Part shown: positions 9,101 to 16,199 of the stretch, one piece after another | Numbering within the stretch: position 1 is the stretch's first letter | Layout of the letters: each line of letters starts with the position of its first letter | Assembly (NCBI RefSeq): GCF_008119785.1 | Contig: NZ_VSFA01000049.1 | Coordinates: 1-52,018, forward strand | Reading direction: 5' to 3' | Length of the DNA stretch: 52,018 nt | From: Micromonospora sp. MP36 | GTDB lineage: Bacteria; Actinomycetota; Actinomycetes; Mycobacteriales; Micromonosporaceae | Notes under the pieces: generated by a model | Told to the model about the DNA's origin: nothing | Seen by the model: only the letters and a program-made list of their open reading frames with translations | Databases searched by the model: none | Position numbers and translations under genes: made by a program

Positions 9101-9491
9101 GCAGGCGGTCCCCGCCCGGCCGGCCGGTGTCGCCGAGCAGCCGGCGTAGCGACGACACGACCGTCAGCACCTGTTCCCGGGCGGTCGCCGGAGGCGACTC
9201 CGGCCACAGTCCGTCGATCAGCTCGTCGACCGAGACCACCCGGTTGCGCCGCAGCAGCAGCGCGGCCAGGACGACGCGCTGGCGGGCACCCGGCAGTGGG
9301 ATCAGCCCCGATCGCCCCCGCACCTCCAGCGAACCGAGCACGTTGAAGGCGAAGTCAGGGGTGTGGATGCCGTGCTGCCCCCCGGCGGTCTCGCGGTCCA
9401 CCGGGTCCGCCCCGGAAGTCACCGCGCCCCGGATCCGCGCCCTGGCCGGGCTTCCCGAACCCGATCGTTCGGCACCGTCCACATCACGCAC
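6198..9491 (-). CDS. AfsR-type SARP regulator: winged helix, BTAD, NB-ARC ATPase, TPR
   Basis: Large transcriptional activator, 1097 aa. After a roughly 45-residue unstructured amino terminus come an OmpR-like winged helix (about 48-125, FNVLGSLEVRG, then WPESPPATAREQVLTVVSSLRRLLG), the bacterial transcriptional activation domain (about 130-285) and an NB-ARC ATPase. The ATPase has Walker A GIPGVGKS at 373-380, Walker B RVLVVLDD near 445-452 and a GLPLA-like WLPLAVR motif. Tetratricopeptide-like repeats run from about 760 to 1060. AfsR-family proteins activate secondary-metabolism or developmental genes after ATP-dependent oligomerisation. The start chosen is GTG 9491 and is uncertain, because the first 45 residues are poorly constrained. 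The likely direct partner is the MFS gene 11 bp downstream; no biosynthetic cluster is visible here. Confidence 0.9.
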   Translation of the reverse strand: MRDVDGAERSGSGSPARARIRGAVTSGADPVDRETAGGQHGIHTPDFAFNVLGSLEVRGRSGLIPLPGARQRVVLAALLLRRNRVVSVDELIDGLWPESPPATAREQVLTVVSSLRRLLGDTGRPGGDRLLVTRSPGYLLRIEDEQLDLARVEQLLRDADQDGLPLKVRAAALRAALALWRGPELTDVPSPFAASEAHRLAELRLATTEKLVDAEFALNRHAELVPELTRLVAEHPLRERLRGQLMTALDAVGRTAEALEVYRAGRRRMADELGIEPGVDLQRLERAILAGTDHRSDDDQRPAARLAARDAAAEPEPRPAAEVAYPPVALPAQLPADVGDFTGRVAEVDELCRRLTQAGPAVDAAVPVVIISGIPGVGKSALATHVGHRLRARFPDGQLYVGLRGTHDRPQQPAEVLGRVLVALGTHRAAIPDDVEERILLYRSITAERRVLVVLDDAASAAQVRPLVPGGSGCAVLVTSRSHLTDVEGGYHLDLDVLPDEDGLALLRAMVGAERVAAEPSVAARLLELCGWLPLAVRIVGARLASRPHWSLHRLADRLADQHRLDELHHGDLEVRASLQLSFRGLEPDADRAGQLLALLAVPSFPSWAAGAVLQRPVAVAEALLDQLVQHRIVEYAGQDAAGQDRYRFHDLVGLLLRERAAARIGEAARRTAVMAGLNAWLGYALSAMRGLPDKQFPGLEPAISGTMLLDPGVPSAAATDPVRWYEAESESLLAGVRQAYHLGLDELCGALAHVLGPFLEMRGAVDVWRSINSLAEAAAERAGDRRMTALAMLYRSRADEYLAVPDAARCAERAAELFEALDDDCGQAHALNRLTYLRGFLGHLPQARQAAERALVLAERVGSLWCAARARQHLGAIEREHGRLREAEEQLRRALDLYTACDSRSSQADAMNGLARVYHDAGRFADAIELLTTTLSIFRELRDPYGEVITLYRFAGIYLAAGRDAEAVVAAEQALAIAEAIRYPTAAAEALSVLAAARRRAGRLAAAADLLAAAISVGRNEGERWLGRTLLMLGDIRDEQGDHDGALAAWREAADLLHGVAHPSARDADSRLAAGLPLPPPARRATAPGGQRDQMA

Positions 9492-9619
9492 CTGCCCGTC
9501 CGGTCGCCAGAAGAGCCGCGTCAGCGGGAGCCGCCCCGTCCGTCCAGCGAGGCGCTACCCGTACGATATCGATCAATGCGTCTGGCGTGGTCGGTGCTTG
9601 GTCACGGAGCGGTAACGGC

Positions 9620-9656
9620 GGTCCGCCACCGGAGCGACGACCTCCGGTGGCGGACC
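9620..9656 (-). terminator. 15-bp perfect hairpin ending the LamG-RHS transcript
   Basis: GGTCCGCCACCGGAG (9620-9634) and CTCCGGTGGCGGACC (9642-9656) are exact complements around a 7-base loop. They lie 34 bp beyond the stop of the 61-aa membrane protein in the direction of minus-strand transcription, and about 130 bp before the SARP start. No T-tract follows. The position fits a terminator insulating the SARP gene from the upstream operon. Confidence 0.65.
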
Positions 9657-9689
9657 TGGTGAGCGCGGGTCACCCCGCTCGACACATCC

Positions 9690-9875
9690 TTACCGGTCCT
9701 CCTCCCATCCGGCGGAGAACCAGATGGCCGCCAGCAGGACCACCAGCGGCAGCACCGGCCACCAGCTCGCGGGAAGCAGCGCGGTTCCCAGGGCGAGGAA
9801 CGCGATCACGCCGAGGAGAAAGAGCCAGCCACGCCGGGAGCCGAACAGCAGCCGGAACCGTTGCCGTACGCCCAT
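9690..9875 (-). CDS. Small two-helix membrane protein downstream of the RHS gene
   Basis: A 61-aa protein I do not recognise. The ATG at 9875 has a good Shine-Dalgarno (GGAAGG, 5 bases away) and lies 23 bp after the RHS stop, so it is the last gene of that operon. The amino terminus is basic (MGVRQRFRLLFGSRRG). It is followed by two hydrophobic helices, about residues 17-34 and 39-56, separated by the turn LLPASWWPV. The acidic tail is GWEEDR. Both ends are predicted cytoplasmic by the positive-inside rule. Genes directly after RHS/polymorphic-toxin genes are often immunity proteins, and small membrane proteins can protect against pore-forming tips. That role is a hypothesis here. It could also be an unrelated membrane protein. 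Confidence 0.65.
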   Translation of the reverse strand: MGVRQRFRLLFGSRRGWLFLLGVIAFLALGTALLPASWWPVLPLVVLLAAIWFSAGWEEDR

Positions 9876-9898
9876 GAGACCTTCCGCCCCAACTCCGC

Positions 9899-12800
9899 TC
9901 ACGGCCACCACGTCCGCTTGGCCCTGAAGATGTACCGGTGGGCCCCGGCGATGTGCTCCAGCGGCCCCGGGCTGCCCTTGATGCCCTTCGCCACCCGGGC
10001 CATCTTGAAGGCGCGGGAACCCGCGGTGAGGCGGGCACCGTACCCACCGAGCAAGGCTCCCACGGCGCCTCGCTGCAGCATCGTGCCGACGCGGAAGTCC
10101 TTGGTGCCCGCCGTGCCGGCCGCGTACGAGCCCATCCCGGACGCCGCACCGACCAACATGACACAGGCGATCGCGGTAGCCCCGCAGGCCAGCGCCCCGA
10201 GTGCGGCGCCGATCCCGACCCCGATCATCGCGTAGGTCCGCCAGTTGTTCTTGAAGTGGTTGCCCACCGCCTTCGCCGCGCCGGTGACGGCGTGTCCCGC
10301 CGCCTTGCGGCAGGCGCTGCTCCAGAAGCTGGTCAGCTTGCACCGCTGATGCTTCTGCTTCTCCTTGGCCGCGGCCTCGCGGGCCTTCTTCGCCAGCGCC
10401 TCGCGCGCCTTGCGGGCAGCCTCCTCCCGGGCGCGCTTGGCGGCGTACTCCCGGGCCAGGCGCCGGGCCTCCGCCGCCTTCCGCATGTAGTCACAGCCGT
10501 CGCAGTAGTGGTGCGACGACGACGATGACGAAACCGGCCTGGAGTAGTCGCAGCCGTCGCAGTAGTGGTGCGCCGCGGGGGAGGGCTTCTTCGCCTTCTT
10601 CTTGGCCTTCTTCGCCGGCTTCTTCTTGGGCGGCGGGTTGTTGTAGCCGCCGCAGCCGTCGCAGTAGTGGCCGCCGGGCAGCACCCGCCACTGCCCGTCC
10701 GGGTCGCTCATCGTGACCGGGGTGTTGTCGGCGTACGCGTACCCGTTCATCTGCTGGGGGGTGTCGGTGCCGATGACCGGGTCCACCGAGATGAACCGGC
10801 CGGTGTCCGGGTCGTACTCGCGGGCACCGAGATGGGTCAGCCCGGTGGTGGCGTCGACCGTGCCCCCCACGTACCCCTTCTGGTCCGGCCAGCTCGCCGG
10901 AGCCGTGCCGCGCAGCTCGCCGAAGGGCAGGTAGCGGCGTTGGGTCAGGGCCAGGTCGTCGGCGTCGACGGCCAGTTGCGCCGTCCCGTGCTGGTCCTCC
11001 GCCTCGAACGAGAGCCCGCCCGTGGTGGTACGCACCGCGGTGGTCGAACCGACGTCGTAGTACCGGGTCGCCGTCACCGCGTCCGTGGACCTGGCGAGCC
11101 GCAGTTCCGTGTTGTCGAGGTAGAGGGTGACGGCATCCGGCTCGCGGCGGATCAACCGGTCCCCGTCGGCGTCGTACAGGAACTCCGTGACCTTGCCGCC
11201 CTCGGTGACCGAAGTCAGGTCGCCCTCGGTGTCCCAGACCAGGGTCTGGACGGAGCCACCGACCGTACGCCCGGTGGTGTTGCCGGTCGCGTCGTAGGTG
11301 TAGCTGTTCGTCCGGCCGCCGGTCGTCACGGTCGAGAGCGCGTGCGGCCGGGCCGACCCGGCAGCCGGATAGGTGGAGGTGCTGGTGGTCCCGGCGCCGG
11401 TGGTGGTGTCGTAGTTGGTCTCGCTGAGCCGGTTGCCGGTCTTGTCGTAGGTCCAGGACTGCCAGTACGGTGCGGGCCCGCCGAGAACGTCCACCCCGGG
11501 CGCGGCCGCGCAGTTGTCGGTCGCCGTCCAGGCGGTGGTGAGCCGGCGCAGGTCGTCGTACCGGAAGCACTGGGTGTCGGCCACGCCGCCGGAGGGGGTG
11601 TCGGCGATCCGGGTGACGTTGCCGGCGCCGTCGTAGGTATAGGTGACGTCGGCCAGGTGCAGCGGCGACACGTTACGATCGACCACCGTCCGGCTGAGCT
11701 TGCGGGTCGCGTCGTCGTAGAAGAACGTCTGCGCGATCTGCTTGCCCGGCACCGCCTGCATGGTGTACTGCAACGGCTCGTCGTAGGGGCTGTAGGTGGC
11801 CGAGACGAGCAGCGTGGACAGACCCGTCTGCGCCGTCTGGAGCCGGCCGTCCGCGTCGTAGCTGTACCGCAGGGTCTCCGGTGCGAGGCCACCGGCCGCG
11901 GGGTACGAGACGGACAGCGGGTCGCCGGTCGGCGTGTACCCGGTGTTCACCCGGTAGCTGCCGGCCAGCTTGCCCTCCACCGCCGGGATGGTGACCGTGC
12001 TGCCCAGCGAGCGGTAGCGGGAGTCGTAGCCGTTGACCGACGTGGTGTAGGCATTGCCGTTGACGTACCGGGTGGACGAGGCGGCCTGCCCCTTCACCAC
12101 GGTCCCGTTGGTCAGGGTGTCGTAGGTCCAGTCCGCCAGCTTGGGACCGGCGGTCGACCCGGCGTACATGGCGGTCTTGCGACCGAGCCCGTCGTACGTG
12201 TAGGCCAGGGTGGCGCCGCGCGCATCGGTGGTGGTCAGCACCTGGTCGGCGTTGTCGTAGGTGTAGGTCGTGGTGCCCTTGTCCGGGTCCTCCTCCTGCA
12301 CCTTCCGGCCCCGCAGGTCGTAGGTGTACCGCCAGACGTTGCCCACCGGGTCGGTGATGCTGGCCAGCTCACCGGCCCTGGTGTACGTGTAGCGGGTGGC
12401 GTCGTAACCGCCGCCCGGCGTACCGCCGGAGTGCTGGCGCAGCTCAGTTGTCCGGCCCTCCGGATCGGTGATCGTCGTGGTGGCCGTGCCGCCCGCCGGC
12501 GGGGTGACCGAGACGCGGTCGCCGCCGTAGCTGGTGGTGGTGCGCCACTTCTCCGCGCCGAAGGAGAGGAAGATCTCCGCCGTCTCCCGCTCGTTGCCGT
12601 CGTAGACGGTCCGGGTCTGGGCCGGCACGGCGTTGTCGTCGACGGTCAGCAGGGTGGTGCCGGCGGTGCCGTCGTTCCAGTAGGCCGCGTTGCTCTTCAC
12701 CTCCAGGCCGCGGGAGTCGTAGTAGGTGTCCGTGACGATCCGGCCGCCGCCCGCGGCGGGCTGCTGCGTCTGACGTTCCCGCAACTGGCCGTCGTAGAAC

Positions 12801-15800
12801 GCGTACTCCTTGTCATAGGTGTCGTCGTCGCGGATCGTCTCGGTGGTGACCACGTTCGGCGCGGTGGCCCGGATGAGGTAGGAGAACTTCATGTTGGGCG
12901 TGGCGTCGCCCGCCTTGGACCGGTCGGGGAGCCAGACCGCGGCGGACCGGCCGAGCGGGTCGTAGGTCAGGTCGGTCCGCCGGCCGTTCGGGTCCACGAT
13001 CGCGGTCTCCACGCCCCACGCCGGCTCGAACGTGGTGGCGGTGGCGTGCCCGAGCGGGTTGGTGACCGTGGTCGCGGTGACCGGGCCGGTGGCCGGGGTG
13101 AAGACCGTGCTGGTCTTGCGGTCCAGCTCGTCGAACGTGTCCAGGGTGCGCCCGTAGCTGTCGTACGTCGCCCGGGAGGCCTGCACGTAGACCGGCGTGC
13201 CGTTCGAGTACGACGCCACCTCCTGGGTCAGGGTCTCGTCGCCCTTGGTCGGCGCGGTCCCGAAGGTGGTCGAGCCGTCGTAGAAGGTGCGCGTGTCGGA
13301 GAGGACATCCGCCGGGCGGGACGGCGTCACCGTGCAGGCCACCCGGACCCGCTCGACCCGCACCTCGTAGTCGATCATCCACTTCGCGGTGTCCCGGGCG
13401 TACGTGGTGCGGTTGCACTCGTCGTCGGCGCTCGTCGCGGTGTCGCCGAGGTCGTTCACCTCGGTCGGCAGCCCGTACGAGTCGTAGCTGGTCTGCACCT
13501 CGGTGCGCCGCCAGCCGCCGGTCGACAGCGCGAGCCGGCTGCGCTTGCGCGCGATGCCGGTGAGGTACGCCTTGGTCGCGCCGTGCGTGGCGGTGGCCGC
13601 CGAGATCCAGGGATCGTTGATCTCGCCGTTCAGCACGGTCCCGCCGACCCCGTCGTAGGTCATGCTCTCCCGGGCCAGGCCGGCCAGGCTCGGATGGTCG
13701 GCGACCGACCCGCCCTCCGAGTCGCCGACCGAGACGCTGCGGGTGCCGCTGGACAGCTTGTCCCCGTCCATCCCGCGCAGGTAGAGCGTCTCGCGCAGCG
13801 AGCGCACCCCGCCGGGGGCGCCGTGGGTCACCCGGACCCGCGCGAAGCCGCGCCACTCGCCCCAGGTGCGGTACTTCGCCGGGGTCAGTTCGTTGTCGTC
13901 GTGGTGCCAGGCGCCGCCGCCGAGGTACTCGTAGTCGGTCTGCTCGATCCCGGCCACGCCGGACTGGTCGTCCTCGAGGACCTGGACCGCGACGTACTTG
14001 TGGAACCAGTCGAGCTGCGGCTGCAGCGCGCCCTCCGGCACCCAGTACTGCGGGAAGCAGCGCTTGGTGTTGGTGTCCGGGGTCGGAGCGGCGGCCCGGG
14101 TGCACTCCCGGCCCGAGTAGTTGACCCGCAGGTGCCCGCCGGACTCGTCGTACACGTCGGTCACCCGCCACTTGTACAGCGGCGGGATGCCCTCCAGCGC
14201 GTCGACCCGGTTCTCCAGCTGCACGCCCTCGAAGGTCACCGCCGGCAGCGCCAGGCTGCCGCCGACCTGGCCGGTGCGGGTGATGGAGGCCAGCCAGAGC
14301 GACGGCGACGTGCCGTCGCCCGGGGCCCGGTACTGGTAGCCCAGCTTCCAGCTGTTCACGTTCCCGGTCCCGGACACCCGGGTGGTCACGCTCGCCAGCC
14401 GCTTGCGGGTCCAGAAGGTCGGGGCGAACCGGTCGGTGCAGCTCGCGCCGGCGTCGCAGTTCTGGTCGTACGGCACGTCCGGCCAGTTCTTCGCGGTGTC
14501 CTTGGTGATCGTCCCGGTGCCGCAGGTCGCCCCGTCGGCGCACCGCTCCTCCACGGTGAAGACCACCTGCATCGGGGCCGTCGCCGAGTAGACCGTGTCC
14601 GACCGCTGCCCGTAGTCGATCCGGCTCAGGTAGCCGCCGCGGACGTACGTCGTGCCGGCCGTGGCGGTCAGATTGCGGCCGTAGTAGTTCGATTCCTTCG
14701 TGTACCAGTACGACATCGCGTTGCCGTTCGAGTCCACGACGTAGTCCAGGTTCCACCGCCACGCCTGGTTGCAGTACGACGATGCGAAAGTGCTCGCGTG
14801 GCACGGCTCACCGCTGTCGTCGCCGAACACCGGCGCCGTCCAGACCGACTCGGTCACCGCGGCGTTGGTGGTCCAGCCCGGCAGCCGGTGCAACCCGTAG
14901 AAGTACTGAGTGCCGTCCCGGGAGGTGATCTTCCAGTACTCCCCGTTGTCGTCCCCGTTCGCGGCGCCGGTCAGCCGCTCCACCCGGGAGCCGTCGTCGT
15001 TGCGCGGATGCCACGCGCCGGTGGTGTCGTCCTTCACCAGCTCCACGGTGCGCCCACCGAGCGAGAGGAAGGCGTTGTCGGTCTCCCAGCACAGGTCGTA
15101 CGGCTTCGGGCTGAACGAGACGTCGTCGGAGCACGAGCCGTACCGCCGCTCGATGAAGCCCTCGCTGAAGTCCCAGCCCTCACCGACCCAGGACGACTGG
15201 TTGTTCGTCGACACCGTGCGCCCGTCCACGCTGCCCGACGAGTACGCCAGCGTGAGGTCGGGCTCCGGCCCACCGAAGGCGGGCACCTCCTCCATCGGGT
15301 ACGACCAGCTGAAGTCGCCGGCCGAGCCGCCCGCCTCCCAGGACGACGACGCCGACAGGGCGCTCGCCTTGTAGTCCCCGGCGCTGCCGGACGCGGTGGC
15401 GGTGGCCGCCAGCACGGTGGGCGTGGCGCCCACCGGGGTGTCGGCGGTCAGCCGCCCGGAACGGACGTCGTTACGGGACGGCAGTGGCGTACCGGCGCGG
15501 CAGTCCGGGCGCTCCGGGGTGGTCAACACGCACGCCGGGAGGCGCACCAGGCGCAGCCGGGAGCCCCAGTCGCCGCCGTACGCGTCGCGGAACCCGGAGT
15601 AGTCCACCTCGACGGAGGCGCCGGGCGTGCCGGCCGCCGCCGCGCCGGTCCCGGTGGCGGCCACCGTGAGCAGCAGGCCGCGCAGGTCAGCCCGGCGCGC
15701 GGCGTCCTGGCCGAGCACCTCCACCCGCAGGCCGTCCGGCCGGGCGGCGCCGGCCGCGCCGACCCGCACCGGCAGGCTGCCCGCGGGGACCGGACGCGTC

Positions 15801-16168
15801 CGGGCCGCCGCCGACAGGCCGCCGGCCAGCGCGTCCTTGCGGTCCGCGGCGGACAGCCCGGCCAGGTTCGCCGGCAGCGCCACCTCGGCGACGCCAGGAG
15901 CCGGCCAGGACGCCGCGGGCGCGAACCGCCGCGCCACGGTGGACGACCGCGCCGACGGGGGTACGAAGTCCCGGCCGGGCACCGACCGTTCCCGCGCCAC
16001 GTCGGGCTTCCACCTGAGCGGGGCCGCCGCGGCCGGTTTCGCCGGCACGGTCAGTGCTCCGGCCGCCAGGGCGGACGCCACCGTGCCGGCCAGCACCACC
16101 GCCAGCCGTCGGCTGATCGGGCGCATCCGTCGCCGGCGCGCACGACTCGTCACGATCGTTCTCATCAC
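9899..16168 (-). CDS. RHS/YD-repeat secreted giant with three HYCDGC motifs and a hydrophobic pretoxin-like tail
   Basis: Exported 2089-aa protein. A basic amino terminus plus hydrophobic stretch (about 20-48, ending KPAAAAP) forms a signal peptide. Residues 250-650 resemble the insecticidal-toxin SpvB/TcB-like amino region. YD/RHS repeats such as TYTYDNADQVLTTTDARG run from about 1000 to 1790. They end in the conserved RHS core motif, with YLPFGELRG, GLTHLGAREYDPDTGRFISVDP and a final SDPDG near 1821. RHS shells encapsulate a carboxy-terminal effector. Here the tail has HYCDGC at 1834, 1868 and 1887, a Lys/Ala/Arg-rich helix (about 1895-1940), a Gly/Ala-rich hydrophobic segment (about 1980-2020) and a short end, GAHRYIFRAKRTWWP. 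No catalytic toxin domain is recognisable. GTG 16168 or ATG 16165 both follow GGAGGG. It lies 31 bp after the LamG gene. Confidence 0.9.
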   Translation of the reverse strand: MMRTIVTSRARRRRMRPISRRLAVVLAGTVASALAAGALTVPAKPAAAAPLRWKPDVARERSVPGRDFVPPSARSSTVARRFAPAASWPAPGVAEVALPANLAGLSAADRKDALAGGLSAAARTRPVPAGSLPVRVGAAGAARPDGLRVEVLGQDAARRADLRGLLLTVAATGTGAAAAGTPGASVEVDYSGFRDAYGGDWGSRLRLVRLPACVLTTPERPDCRAGTPLPSRNDVRSGRLTADTPVGATPTVLAATATASGSAGDYKASALSASSSWEAGGSAGDFSWSYPMEEVPAFGGPEPDLTLAYSSGSVDGRTVSTNNQSSWVGEGWDFSEGFIERRYGSCSDDVSFSPKPYDLCWETDNAFLSLGGRTVELVKDDTTGAWHPRNDDGSRVERLTGAANGDDNGEYWKITSRDGTQYFYGLHRLPGWTTNAAVTESVWTAPVFGDDSGEPCHASTFASSYCNQAWRWNLDYVVDSNGNAMSYWYTKESNYYGRNLTATAGTTYVRGGYLSRIDYGQRSDTVYSATAPMQVVFTVEERCADGATCGTGTITKDTAKNWPDVPYDQNCDAGASCTDRFAPTFWTRKRLASVTTRVSGTGNVNSWKLGYQYRAPGDGTSPSLWLASITRTGQVGGSLALPAVTFEGVQLENRVDALEGIPPLYKWRVTDVYDESGGHLRVNYSGRECTRAAAPTPDTNTKRCFPQYWVPEGALQPQLDWFHKYVAVQVLEDDQSGVAGIEQTDYEYLGGGAWHHDDNELTPAKYRTWGEWRGFARVRVTHGAPGGVRSLRETLYLRGMDGDKLSSGTRSVSVGDSEGGSVADHPSLAGLARESMTYDGVGGTVLNGEINDPWISAATATHGATKAYLTGIARKRSRLALSTGGWRRTEVQTSYDSYGLPTEVNDLGDTATSADDECNRTTYARDTAKWMIDYEVRVERVRVACTVTPSRPADVLSDTRTFYDGSTTFGTAPTKGDETLTQEVASYSNGTPVYVQASRATYDSYGRTLDTFDELDRKTSTVFTPATGPVTATTVTNPLGHATATTFEPAWGVETAIVDPNGRRTDLTYDPLGRSAAVWLPDRSKAGDATPNMKFSYLIRATAPNVVTTETIRDDDTYDKEYAFYDGQLRERQTQQPAAGGGRIVTDTYYDSRGLEVKSNAAYWNDGTAGTTLLTVDDNAVPAQTRTVYDGNERETAEIFLSFGAEKWRTTTSYGGDRVSVTPPAGGTATTTITDPEGRTTELRQHSGGTPGGGYDATRYTYTRAGELASITDPVGNVWRYTYDLRGRKVQEEDPDKGTTTYTYDNADQVLTTTDARGATLAYTYDGLGRKTAMYAGSTAGPKLADWTYDTLTNGTVVKGQAASSTRYVNGNAYTTSVNGYDSRYRSLGSTVTIPAVEGKLAGSYRVNTGYTPTGDPLSVSYPAAGGLAPETLRYSYDADGRLQTAQTGLSTLLVSATYSPYDEPLQYTMQAVPGKQIAQTFFYDDATRKLSRTVVDRNVSPLHLADVTYTYDGAGNVTRIADTPSGGVADTQCFRYDDLRRLTTAWTATDNCAAAPGVDVLGGPAPYWQSWTYDKTGNRLSETNYDTTTGAGTTSTSTYPAAGSARPHALSTVTTGGRTNSYTYDATGNTTGRTVGGSVQTLVWDTEGDLTSVTEGGKVTEFLYDADGDRLIRREPDAVTLYLDNTELRLARSTDAVTATRYYDVGSTTAVRTTTGGLSFEAEDQHGTAQLAVDADDLALTQRRYLPFGELRGTAPASWPDQKGYVGGTVDATTGLTHLGAREYDPDTGRFISVDPVIGTDTPQQMNGYAYADNTPVTMSDPDGQWRVLPGGHYCDGCGGYNNPPPKKKPAKKAKKKAKKPSPAAHHYCDGCDYSRPVSSSSSSHHYCDGCDYMRKAAEARRLAREYAAKRAREEAARKAREALAKKAREAAAKEKQKHQRCKLTSFWSSACRKAAGHAVTGAAKAVGNHFKNNWRTYAMIGVGIGAALGALACGATAIACVMLVGAASGMGSYAAGTAGTKDFRVGTMLQRGAVGALLGGYGARLTAGSRAFKMARVAKGIKGSPGPLEHIAGAHRYIFRAKRTWWP

Positions 16169-16199
16169 CGATTCCCTCCCGTGTCGTGCGGCCGGCCGG

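Noticed and set aside
9880..9910. A frameshift separating the RHS tail from the downstream membrane protein
   Set aside because: The downstream gene has its own ribosome site and start, and its two-helix topology is self-contained. Nothing shows a broken fusion.
9670..10343. A longer protein continuing the 61-aa membrane protein upstream in frame (217 codons)
   Set aside because: The upstream part lies out of frame inside the RHS coding sequence and looks like a shadow. The ATG at 9875 with GGAAGG is the better start.
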